Part shown: piece by piece, positions 50,101 to 62,084 of the stretch
How positions within the stretch are numbered: the stretch's first letter is position 1
How the letters are laid out: every line of letters begins with the position of its first letter
Assembly (NCBI GenBank): GCA_963514095.1
Contig: OY741276.1
Coordinates: forward strand, 7,094,764 to 7,158,763
Source: Eutrigla gurnardus
Lineage: Eukaryota > Chordata > Actinopteri > Perciformes > Triglidae
Reading direction: 5' to 3'
Length of the DNA: 64,000 nt
Notes under the pieces: model-generated
What the model was told of the DNA's origin: nothing
Databases searched by the model: none
What the model saw: only the letters and a program-made list of their open reading frames with translations
Translations under genes and position numbers: made by a program

Positions 50101-53100
50101 TCAGCAACCGCTCCAGCCACTAGAGTGACCAAGATCGATCCAAAGAAGCAGACGTTGAGTCAAAAATGAAAATGAAAACAGCACAGTATAAACGAGTGAG
50201 TTAGTGAGGGATAATCCTCAACAGGAAAAAACATCACACTAATGGGCCCACAATCAACAACTATATTACAATATTTAACTGTAGAGGAACTTACACACCT
50301 AAAAAAAAGGAACAAAACCTTTATTGCATGTAACCGTGACAATCATAATGTAGTACTCCAGTAGATGCTATACACCTGTATTTTTTAAATTTTTATTTAA
50401 CCTGTATTTAACCAGGAAAAAGACTAATTGAGAATAGAAATCTCTTTTACAAGAGTGTCCTGGCCAAGACAGGCAGCAGCATTATCATACCTACACACAA
50501 ATACAACATAAACATTGAAGACACTTAGCATCCAAAAAGAGCTGTATGTTGTACCAGTATGAACTGGTGTTTAAGTAGTTATCTACTCTACTGTATGGAT
50601 GACTGGATTGGAACTCTGAGTACATACATGTGAGAGCCTCCTCTTCATCCTGGTTGGCTGTGTGTATGGCCTCTTGGATTTGGTCCAACCACAGTACTGC
50701 AGACTCATCTCCAGAGCTCTACGACCATAAAAGCACAAGGTCACTTCTCATATTCAGAGGAAAGAGACCAAACTGCACATCAGACCCACAAAGCATTGTT
50801 CATGCATAGCCCGCACAATTCTAACTTGATATCAAATTAGAAATCTTATTAAACGATTGGAGTCAAAACATTCAATGTGTACCTTTGGAAATATTACAGA
50901 AGTTACAGTAAATTATGCAATTTATCAAGTTAGGATTGTGAATATTTTGTTCTATGGCAGTAGCACTATAGCAACACTGATTACCAGCACTACGCAAACT
51001 GGTGCTATTAGAGCAACAGCAAAATAATAGACAGTACCATTTCCTCTCTGTCCAGAGGTAAGATCTAAGGGAAAGGAGAATATGTGAGTTGTTTTCAACA
51101 GTTACACTAAAAAAACCATATCCTCGCCCCGACTCACAGACCCTGACAATTTAACATCACAACAACCACACAGAATGTTGATTCAGCCTGGCTTTTGTTT
51201 GGTTCTCAGGCTAATTTTAGAGGACTCTGGTGGGGCCCGGGGTATATCCCTAACCACAGAGCTAACAGGAAGGAAGTCAGCATTAAAACACACTGGAGCA
51301 GACTAAAAGCAGCTTCTTTTTGTTTATACATGCATCTGACCCATGATTTCCCGGCCAACTCATTTCCAAGCCAGCTAATTGTGTACTGAGAGAGCGTGGC
51401 AGCGTCAGCCTCGATGCCAATCCCAGTGAGATAAAAGTGCAGTGTGATTAAAAAAAGAAATTAAATATGTGTCTTTGTGACATAATTTGAGTCTAAAGTT
51501 TACAGTACAAATGAGATAGACATTAATGAACTTGTTTCATCAGCCCAAAACACTAATACGTTGTGTATGGATCACAGCTGCTGGTGAACCATTGTGCAGT
51601 GTCCTCCTACCCCCAGTGAGTCAGTGGGCAGTTACTGACGCAAGCAGAAGGGAATTCAGTTTTCAAGCCTAGACAGGAAACGTGCTCAGTGCACCGTCAA
51701 AACTGACGCCCACATACAGTACACTAACGGGAAGCAGGCTTGAGCACACGCGTTTATCGAATCTACTGTCGTGCTGCAAAGATGCAAAACAGCAAATGTT
51801 ATTGGTGGAGGACACCTACATTTACTGTGAAGAAGCAACAGCGACAGGGGTGAAGACGAGACGAGCTGAAAAACGTTGGACTACAGACTGGAGGGGGATA
51901 TGGCCGACCTTGTGCCAGGACTACTCATTTGTTTGATGGCAGTGCAGACCATTCAACATGATGGTAAGTTTACTAAAACATCATAAGCTTTTGCCAAAAG
52001 GAAAAGTGCGTTCATTTTTTAGCCAGGGTTGAAAAATGTATATGTTAATGAAAAGATCAACACTCATTTTCCAAAGCAAAGTAAGTAACACAGCTGTAAA
52101 TACAATACAACATAAAAAAAGGATACTAAATAATGCATGCTTTTATGATAGAAAAAGCTTCTTTGTATTCTTTGAAAAAAAAATCAAACATATATAACTA
52201 GAAAGTATTCAACTAGACGACAACAGACAGCGTAATTAACTGTAGTTAGTTTTAAAGTAGTTTCAAACGTACTTTTATTATGAAACTAAAGTTGCTTGTA
52301 AGCCATAAACAATGTTGTCATTTACAGGAAATAGAACTAAGAATCAAACCAATGATGCACCTGGTGCGGGACCAAAAACCTTCAAGGGGACGCTGTACAA
52401 ACGTAACCACACCAACCAGCGGACGGCCGTGCTCCATCCCAGCACTAACTCCTGGCTGTATGTGAGACCGGAGGACCCGGTGAACGCCTATACCGAAGGG
52501 GTCCTCAGCACCAGGGTCATTCCTTCCTCGTACATCCTGGCCATGCTGGTGGGCATTCCCTCCAACGCCTACATTCTGGCATTCCTCAGAGTCAGGACAA
52601 AGTCCTTGTCCACGTTGGTTCTGTACCTGAACCTGGCCTTGTCCGACCTGCTGCTGCTGCTGTCGCTGGCGGTACGAGTTCACTATCACTTGAACGGGAA
52701 CAACTGGATATTTGGGGAAATCTCCTGCCGGCTTATCACAGCCTTGTTTTACGGCAATGTTTACAGTTCCGCTCAAACTATAGCATGCATCAGTCTGAAT
52801 CGCTACCTGGCTGTGGTCAGACCGTTTTTGTACAGGAGGCTGGCTAAGACTACGCTGGCAGGATGCACATGCTTGGTCTTATGGTTCCTGTTCGGGGCTG
52901 CTATTGTGCCCGAGCTCCTGGTCCAGCAGAGCTACCACGTTAGACACTTGGATGTCACCACCTGCCATGATGTTCTTCCCCTAGAAGAAAAGTCCCATTC
53001 CCCACTGGTGCCATATAGGCTGATGCTGGTCTGCCTGGGCATCATAGTGCCCTTCCTGATCTGTATCTATGCCCATGTGGCCGTGGTGTATCACCTAGGG

Positions 53101-56100
53101 CAATCTCGTTGTGACTGGAAACCTTTCATCAGGGTCAGCACTCTCGTCTTCGTCATCTTCATGGTGTGTTTCTTGCCTAGCGGCATCCTACATATCGCCC
53201 ACTACGTCAGCCTGCTTTCCAGCGGAGACGACCGGCTGTATGGATACTACAGAGTAGCCGTGTGTCTCTGCTGCTTCCACAGTTGTCTCGATCCCTTCCT
53301 GTGTATTCTCATTTCCAAGATGGCAGCCACAGAACTACAATTCATCTCCCTGCGCGGGATCGCTCAGATGCCGACTGTGACGTGAGACTGGACAGAAAAG
53401 GCTTGCTGGACCATTGTTGTGAACCAGCAGGGAAGCACAAGCCCAAACAAAAATAGGAAAGATAAACTGTACACTGTGAATTTTACAGCGTGACGCTGTA
53501 GGTCCAAACCAACACCGAGCTTTGTGAAATCAGTTTTAGGGATATAGGCATCGGGAAGGGAACAGTATAGTATTTTTGCCAAGTCAAGATTTTTTTTGTT
53601 TTGAATTACATGTATAATATGTACATACAAAGTGTAGATAAAAATGAACAAATAAGCTATTTACATTCATAATCATGAAGTAATGTATAATGGAGCCATG
53701 TTAGGTAGAGGTGAGAGGTTGGTGTGCAAATCAACAACAATTACAATGAGATAAGGTTATGAAATGTATTGACATTATATTACAAGAACATTTTTTTCCA
53801 TATATACTGTATAAATAAACTCAAATAGAGTCACTCTACCTGGCAGAGGAGTTGCTTGGTATGCTGTAGGACATCGTGGTAGTGTTTTGCTGTGGCTGAG
53901 TTCACCCCTGTTAACTTGGCTGTAGGGAGGAGCAGGGCGGCAAGCGTCTGCTGATGATCGCCTGAGTTAAGCGCCTCATTGATCTCAGCTAAGGCCATGA
54001 TGCCTGGAAGTGCAAAACACATGTTATACTTGATCAATCAAAGTGTTCCATTTATTGTGTGTATTTAAAAAAAAATGCTCATTGTAGGATAACACTTAAA
54101 ATAAAACATTTTCCATATTGGTTTGAAACTCCTGGCTCAAAAATCCTTGAATGTAGAGTTACACTACGTAAAACAGAACTGGGAATCTGTGAGACTTTCT
54201 TACGTTCGTGCTCCTCGTGGACCTGAACGTTGACTGTGTCGATGCATTTTTGAACATCGTTCCAGGTGAGGAACTCTTGGCCCTCGGCAAGAGTCTCGCC
54301 TCGCAGTTTGATGAGCGTGTCAGCGTACCTGAGGGACAGGTGCATGAAGAAGTTGGACAAAGTTTCACACAGCAGCCATTTCTGGTGTTGGCAAAGTTAG
54401 TGGCCAGAGCCCTGCAGTGGAGTGCAGTGATGTGCAACCTAAACATTTTATGTCCGTAACTTTTTAATCACATGTTTTGCCTCTTAAGCCATCCTCTACC
54501 ACCATCATTTCACTCCGACAAATGTGACAGCTGCAGCAACAACACAGTAACCGTTAGAGGGAACATGATCACCACCAGCATCAATAAATGTGACGGCAGC
54601 ACACTTAGATGTCCAACGTTAAAAGAAAAGAAAAGCTCCCCCATCTTACCTGTTAAGGTTGTCTTGGTCCATGTTGGTGAAGCCCAGAGGAGAGTCTGTC
54701 AGTTGCTCAATCACAGCCTGGGGGTCTTTTGTGTCCAGCACCTCATTCAGCACCGCTACAGCCGACAGCATCTCCACAGCTACACTCAGCTCCTCGTGGC
54801 TCAAGCCAGACTAGAAAACAGAAACGTCTGAATATCATATGTCATATAAATATCATATGTATAGCAATGGAATCCCCTGAAGATGTAGATGTTTCAGCAT
54901 GCGAGTCAGCATGTTAAAAGGGATGTCTCACCCGGCCCCCTTGTAGCTGCAAACTGAAGAGTTCAGCCTGATAGAGGTTGGCGGCAGTTTGATAGACAAT
55001 TGGCAGCTGTGCTTCAGGGTTCGTCAGTTCCTCCGTCGTCTCCACTGCATTGCCAAGACGAATGGCAGTATTGATCGCTGCAACTGCCTCAAGTTCTGGT
55101 CAAGAAAATGATGGCAGATAGTCATGACTTGCAGAAACCCCAAGGCAGGATATGTCAGTATTAAAATTACATTTTCCCCATGGTTTCATGCTAAAATGCC
55201 TTTGGAAATCTCATATTTAAGATTTCTCATGGACTTTATTGTGTAATGGCACATAGACTACCTGTGTGCATTGAGAAGCTTGCTAATGAGTACATATGTG
55301 ATTTTCAAATGACCAGTGATTATGTGTAAATAAACATTTATGCAAAGTAACTTACTTCGTTTCTCCGCCTCAGCAAAGTCATTACAAGAGCTGACGACTC
55401 TCTGAATCTCGTCTTTGTCCATCATTACAGTCCTCCCTCCATCCTGCACCACAAAAAAACATTTTACAGGAGGTTTTAATGCAGGCCTGTTGAGAGTTGA
55501 AGTATCTGCTGGTGTCCGTTCCAACTGAAATAAGTGCTACTGTTTCTCTTTGTCATTCCAGCTGGACTTATTAATCATATTTCCTTAACAACTGCAAATA
55601 AATTACATTTCCTAACTGCAAACAAGCTCGGACTCAGTCAGCATACCTTGAGTTTATGTTGGCAGTAGGTGGTGAAATGTTCCAGGTACCAGTGACAGTT
55701 TGAGTCAAGAACACCCAGCAGGGCCAGAGCTTCAAGCCTAAGTGCAACCAACAGAGCGGCCTCGTCCTGGGCCGACACCGCTTGGTTCACCTGCCTCACT
55801 GCTGTCTGGACTAGAGACGGGGAAAGCACAAGACACATTCATTCAGGGTTCATTCATTACGATTTTATGGAATTTATAGATGTGTTAACTGCATATTCTC
55901 CACTGTGTGTTCAGAGTTCACAGGTGTCCTGTGTTCATATGCATCCATGCATGCTTTCATGGTATTTTACAGCATTTGGGGGGAAAAGTATGCAGGAGAT
56001 AAAGTCCTTACTGTTGACAATGTCAATGCAGCCCTGGATCTCTTGGTGAGTCAGCAGCTCCTCATACACATCTCTTTCTTCAGTAGCAATCGAGGAGCGC

Positions 56101-58612
56101 TAATTGAGGGGGACGAATAAATACATATATTATATATTATATTCATTTCATATTGCTTATCCAATTTTTAAATGGTCACATTTCCCCCCAGTCATCCTGA
56201 TGACATTGCATTTTAGATTCCAGCCATAAATTAGAAATGGATGGCTCCTGCTTGTACAGTATTTGAATACGAGAGTGTGAGATGCCTGATGGCGTGGAGG
56301 GTTTGTGTTCGGTGAAGTACAGCTGACACTGCAGCCACTGGAATGTGCTAACAAGGCCTGTGGAGCGAGTCAGTACAGGCAGCACCTTTCAAACCTCAGC
56401 GTGGATTTATTTCCACTTGTTATAGTTGCTAGTAATAGACAGCACAGACAAACATTTTGGTTCAAAGCCACAGTGTAGTATAAATTATTTGCATTACTTA
56501 ACTTTGGCCTCAATTTTTTTGTGTTAAATTTTGGAATTCCAGTTAAGTGACACCGCTTTAACACACATATGTCTACACACAGTTTGTGGTCAACCTGAAT
56601 ACATCAAGACACACACCGTTTACCACACTGGGGTAATTACATGACAATAAACACATTAGGTTCAGCAATTTCATTTAATGTTACTGTCATTTAAATGGCA
56701 CTACGCAACTTAATATCGACCTAGCCCACAAAACAAGTGCTTACAAACACAGTGAAGGTCTAATCAAACCTTGTAGACAAGGGAAGCCAGTAATGAACCA
56801 AACATTGATATAAATGATGACACTTAAAAAGAGGTCTCTTAGGTAATTGTTTGCGTTTCTTACCCTCCCCGAGGACTGATCCTGTTTACGGGCCTTTGCC
56901 TGGCTCAGTGTGTCCTGGTAGTCTTGGGCCAGAGCTTCCTGGGTATTCCTCAGCATGGCGTTAGGATTATTCAGGGCTCCCATTGTCACGGATGTCTGAC
57001 CTTTTTCAACTGCCTCATTGATGGCAATCACAGCAGCATGCACTAAGGACAACAGTGTGTTTGTGAACATTTGCCCAAAAAGACATTCGGAAACAACAAA
57101 AAGAGAGGAAAGTGAGAGGACTTACGGGCAGCTTCATCCACTGAGAGCTCGTTGGCCAGGATTCCTCCAATCTTACTGAAAGCTGGCATTTGAATGCCAT
57201 ACTTCTCCAGCTCACTCCTCATGTTACTGATCTCCTCCTCTAGATGACACACATAGATACATACCGATTGCAGTCAAAATTGTGGTGTTGCAGAGTAAAG
57301 CATAGTAAAGGATAAGACTGGATGCATGGTATACGTTTTTCATTGAATTGATTGCATTCTCTTTGAATAATCTAAATATATTGTTATAAAAAATGATTAT
57401 TCTCAGAAACAATTCTAAATATTTTGTTCATTTTCTGTGTAAATCCTCACAAACACAATTTACCCCAAAGTTCAATTCAAAAGTTAGTTAAAATTAGGGG
57501 GAAAAACTGTTCAGCAGTGATTGGAAAGCCCGTGTGAGTGAGCCCAGAGGCTTACGTGGGACATTTCAATGACAAAAGCTTTGAAGCTTGGTAGTTTGAA
57601 TGTTATATTCAGTGTCATTTAATGGCTGCAGGGGATGTTTTTGATGAACTGGAATGTTGGATACAAAATATTTAAATTACAGACAACACGTTCAAACAAA
57701 TCCCCATAAAATGTGAGATGCTTGAGTGCACATTATAACACTATTTTTTCCAATTTAAACTCAAGAAGTAAATAAAATAACTTCACACACACGGAAGATT
57801 CTCATTAAATAAATGCACAACTAGGTGCATACAAATCAGTATTCTGAAAAGCCCTGAGGCAACATTCATTCTAAAAGCAATAACCTCCATGTTTTTTTCT
57901 ATTGTTTAAAGGTGCATTTCCATTTATTTTTTTATAACCTTCAAGCTACACTTCAGTTTCAGAAGACACTGATTTCCACTGGTGTTACCTGTGAAGGCCA
58001 CTTTCCCAAGTAGGTCCTGGATTTGTGGTGCAATGCCCAGTTTGTAGAGGTACAAGCTGAAATAAACCAGAAACCACCAAGATTTACACACAAACACAGA
58101 AAAAGAAGCATTGGGAAGTGTGAAACATTTAAAACATCATGAAAGTGAAACATTCCTTCATGACTGATCAAGAATCCTGATCAGGACTCCAGTGAAACAT
58201 TGGTTAGAGGATCTTAAACTTCTGGACTCTGAGTATTCCCCAGTTGTTCTTTAGTTCAGTTAAAAGGGATTTAAATTGATATTGTAAAATAGCTGCACAA
58301 TATAACCAAAGCTGTGATCTAAAAGGGTTAAAAAGGTTAAAATCTCATCTTTAATTTCCACATGTCACACTTTCACCACAGGGGGGTAGTGTCAACTCAG
58401 ATTACAACAAGCACTATCTGACAGCAACCAGTCGGCTCCGCCCACAACGTAGCACTGAAATCATCAAGCAGGTGGCTGGAAACTTCATAAAACTTTCATC
58501 TTCCCGCGAGCACCTGATAAGTAGTCATGAATTATAGATATTTAAGGCAGGTCTGGCATCGGTACAGCTCTGAAAGGAGAAGCTGTATTGGCTGGCTAAT
58601 CTGCCCTTCAGT

Positions 58613-58666
<54 letters not shown>

Positions 58667-61600
58667 CATGAAAATGCACTCTGTCCTTGGGACACAAGGG
58701 GCTTTATTTATCTATCTAAACTATCTAAACTCTGCCTATACAAAGGCTAATGTTTTAACATGCAAGCAGCTGATTCAGGCTGAGATACAAACACAGTAAC
58801 AGCTGACCGGCAATAATGAAGGTGGCCAATTATAAGCCACAGGGTTACTGACAATCAGCTGACAAGCTCGGAGCAACAAACTCTCCAGACTGTGGATCCC
58901 CCTTATTTATGTCCATGTTTTCCTTTTTAGACAACAGACTTATTCGTAGATGTTTTAAAATATCCGCCTCTTTGCCCGTTACATAGTGTTCCCTTTCAAT
59001 TCTCCACCACGCTGAATGTGCAAGAGCTTCCGCTGCTTTGCCTCCATGTGTTGTGGCCCAGGGTTTTCACCGGGTCCTTGTGGGACGTAAGCTGGACTTG
59101 CAGGAAGGAAGAGCACGTGTGTGCATAAGGGGGGGAAGGAAACCAATTCTCTCAGGACCTGACTGAAACACTACAAAAGAGAAAACAATCCAAGCTACTC
59201 ACATAACCACTCCCTAAATCTCTGTTTCGCTGACTGGATGGGTCCGATAGAGAAATTAGCCCTTCAGTTCATTCAAAGTCCTCTCAATTAAAAAAAGTGC
59301 CTGAAGTTGTAATTCTCCACTCGCCCATGTTACAGCGAGACCACTAACCTTTCCTTTGCAGTATGACAACTGTTCACAAACCCAAAACCATGACAAAGAA
59401 TTTACCCTTTGTGTTGAGACTAAAAGTTAAAGAGTTGAACACTGGAACACTACAGTCAATGTTAGCGTCTGATTAAATGCTCATTCCATGTTTATAGAAA
59501 CCGCGTGCAGAGATTTATGCTCATCAAACCTGTTCAAAACAAACTCAAGTAACTTAACAAATGTTTCAAGGTAATTAAACTGCTAATTGGACAATTCACG
59601 GAGTGAAAGCATGTGAATGCACCACATCAGCGACCTATTGCTAAATGCATGATGCTGTATAATAAAGCCTTGATGTACTGAAGATAAATCATAAAAAATG
59701 TTTGACAAGAAACATTCTCTGCTTTACTGAAATAACATTTTCCAGTACCTCTTTCATATCACTTACTAGGTACCATTTCTCTTCTTGACAAATACATTAG
59801 AGGTTGAACTAAAGGGGAACAAAAAGAGGTCGTTCTTGAATCCCACAGAGTAATAAAGGACATTTTAGTGTTAGTGTGAGTCTCTGAAATGTGTCATCCT
59901 ATACTGTCCTTCATTAATGTAACTCGAAGACGCCGCTGTGAAGAAACCAAAATAACCACTCAAACCTGACAAAGTGTATGACATTGTCTGCCATAACCAT
60001 AGAGTGAAACTGAATTAATCCCTATTAGACTGTGTCAAAGAGTGTGAGCATAGTAACATTAACATTTACAGAGTAATCTGAATCTAATCTGCCCATAGTT
60101 CAATCCCAAATACCAGGTACTAGCACTTGCTGTTTAGGTCATAATAAATAGCAGTTCAGTCCACAGGCTCTCATTTCTTTCTTGGAAGTGAAACACGCAA
60201 CATTCAAGTGGGGCACTTTCAGGTAAAAAGGCAACATGGTTCGTTGAACAAAAGACAAAAGACTGTGGAGATTGTGAGCAATTTGTCTGTCAAAAGTGAG
60301 AAATGCATAAAGAGAGTAAAGTGAAAAATAACTATGTTGTTGGCATCATTTCCTTCTTACCTCAGCGCGTGTACGCAGTACACCACCTTGGGCATGTTTT
60401 TACGATCGTACACATCTGTCGTTTCCGGATAGAATATCTGAAAGCAGACACAAACATATTTATTCAATATTCTTGTTTTATTATTACTTTAATCTGCTGC
60501 TGCCAAAAAGAACCAGAATAACCATAATGTTGTCTAAATATTTTAACCTATGTTATGCAATCCTAGGCAGCTGCACTGAAATAAATGAAGGGAGAATGTA
60601 TTGCAGTGCTACTGCATTGTTGACTGAATTATATTTTCTAGGTGTTCATGGTATGTACGCTGTTGTCCACATATTTATTTATTTTATTTAAAAAGCATCC
60701 TACGTACATTTATTTTATGCCTAACACTTGGCTGCCATTTTCAAACAAATAATTCACATAATACCTACATCCAATATAACAAGGACAGTTTCCAAAAACA
60801 CTACAAATTATTTGTGATCTCTAATATGAGATTATGCATCAACACTGAACCAATTATGTCAAAGTCACAACATCCCAAATCAATTGTTTGTGCTGCAAAG
60901 GCTCACTTGAACGGAACCTCTCTGTCAGTGTTTGTTAGATAATAAACTGTCATGTGATAAAAATGACACTATCTTGTAAGATAAAAAACACAAATTCTTA
61001 CATCGAGCAAAACACTTTCTCCTACGTTTGGAAAATGTAATCTGCTGCAAATAAATGACTCAACAACTGAAAACAAACAACTTAAATCTAGGGCAGTCTC
61101 CATACCCAAACACAACTCCTGTCTTTCATTATCGCATATGATTGATTAGTATGCTGACATCACATGCTGTTGTGCTGATGGGAGGACTTTTACATTAACT
61201 TGATTAATGCTATGTCCTCACTCCTTCAGCTTGTTTACCATACGTGATAATCCATCCAATAGAATCTCAGTTAAGATGAGAAGTGATCATTTTGACATAG
61301 CAAAGACTTTTAGGTTTTATTCATCTATATATGAGGAACTTAATATAACGCAATTCTTTACTGAAGGTGCGATCACTCATTTGAACATGTTTGTGTAAAA
61401 CAGGGAGCAGGCGTCTACATTACTGATGGCTGTGCAGGCGCCTTACCTTGGGGAGACCCACCGACTCCATGGCCCTGAGCCACTGCACTGTGTTGTCGGT
61501 GTGTCTGAAGTGCAGCCCTTTGCTCTAAGAAGAAAGCAGGAGCACAGACGTTTAAATGTAGTCGTATAATTATGAGGAGGTTCAAAATGCTACCAGAAAA

Positions 61601-62084
61601 ACAGTGATAAAAGGTTGTTGCACAAAAATGCTGCATTATAGAAAAGCAAACACATCATCAACGGCCTTAAAACACACACAGCTGAGCAGGTCAGATGCCT
61701 AAAAGTCTCATGACTCCTAAACTTATCTAGCATTTAACAGTCTGATAAGGTTTGTTTACAAATTTGTCAACAAGAAAAAAAAAAAAAATCTAGTTCAAAG
61801 TCAAGCTAAAACTCTGGCTCAGGCTGACACTTTGATCCCTTTCCTGTTTCAAACTAATTAAAACTGTCAGTAAGTATCTGATGAACAATCTGAAAACAAT
61901 CCTCATCAAATGTACTAAACTACGTACCTTATAGCGGGCCTGATCTCTGTCGTAGATTCTTTTCTCAGATACCATTTTGGGGGCAAAAAAGTTGGCAAGT
62001 TTGCCCAGGTAGACGCCGTTCCTCAGTCCCTCCTCCAGTTCTGTGGTGAGGGGCAAGTCCTCCTCCAGGCAGGCCTCCATCCAC
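41138..62084 (-). CDS. iqgap2: Ras GTPase-activating-like protein IQGAP2, 37 exons (5' end missing)
   Basis: Cytoskeletal scaffold binding F-actin, calmodulin and Cdc42/Rac1. 1,622 codons are in the window, with phases closing throughout. Exons (5' to 3'): 61928-62084, 61447-61524, 60361-60437, 57989-58056, 57126-57239, 56864-57042, 56012-56099, 55647-55810, 55356-55443, 54932-55095, 54650-54810, 54204-54328, 53840-54003, 51038-51064, 50628-50718, 49952-50119, 49684-49826, 49342-49512, 49026-49109, 48711-48782, 48540-48609, 48083-48291, 47830-47982, 47575-47738, 47210-47434, 46699-46839, 45686-45770, 45303-45535, 44820-44952, 44562-44664, 44336-44477, 43354-43441, 43037-43249, 42779-42939, 42495-42638, 41643-41751, 41138-41251. 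Domains: calponin-homology (exons 1-4), IQGAP repeats (5-16), WW (17), four IQ motifs (18-21), GRD (about 23-29), RasGAP C-terminus ending NKKFYGK (33-37). NTLRQLLAPVVK and VYKAWVNQLET favour IQGAP2 over IQGAP1/3. About 55 N-terminal residues are missing. Confidence 0.93.
45771..46698 (-). other. iqgap2: iqgap2 intron, AT-rich
   Basis: 928 bp between the exons 46699-46839 and 45686-45770. Nothing recognised inside. Confidence 0.8.
50383..50478. repeat. Old interspersed repeat fragment
   Basis: A stretch with ATTTAACCTGTATTTAACC, then AATCTCTTTTACAAGAG and CTGGCCAAGACAGGCAGCA. I recognise this pattern as a common dispersed repeat in teleost introns. The family was not resolved. Confidence 0.5.
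51038..51064 (-). other. iqgap2: 27-nt micro-exon of iqgap2
   Basis: The minus strand reads TTAG | nine codons (ILPLDREEM) | GTAC. Both neighbours end or start in phase 0, so its inclusion or skipping preserves the frame. It encodes part of the linker between two IQGAP-repeat segments. It is supported only by splice-site context and frame. Confidence 0.6.
51900..53385 (+). CDS. f2rl2: Proteinase-activated receptor 3-like, nested in an iqgap2 intron
   Basis: Two-exon GPCR of 373 residues: exon 1 51900-51963 (signal peptide, ADLVPGLLICLMAVQTIQ), exon 2 52328-53385 (TGA). The N-terminus has a probable thrombin-type site PK | TFKGTL, close to the PAR3 site. Seven-helix features include LNLALSDLLLL (TM2), YHLNGNNWIFGE before TM3 (a PAR3-type spelling), LNRY in the DRY position, the PAR hallmark VTTCHDV in loop 2 and CLDPFL in TM7, followed by a short cytoplasmic tail, as in PAR3. 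The acidic exosite-binding stretch after the cleavage site is not obvious. It sits on the strand opposite iqgap2 inside intron 51065-53839, as F2RL2 does in human. A candidate AATAAA (53814-53819) lies 20 bp from the next iqgap2 exon. Confidence 0.9.
53814..53819 (+). terminator. f2rl2: Candidate poly(A) signal, f2rl2
   Basis: AATAAA about 430 bp after the f2rl2 stop and just before the opposite-strand iqgap2 exon at 53840-54003. Confidence 0.5.
58057..60360 (-). other. iqgap2: iqgap2 intron with (GT)n array
   Basis: 2.3 kb between calponin-homology-region exons. It contains a (GT)n microsatellite at about 58616-58663 and otherwise nothing recognised. Confidence 0.8.
58616..58663. repeat. 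(GT)n microsatellite
   Basis: About 24 GT units in an iqgap2 intron. Confidence 0.95.
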
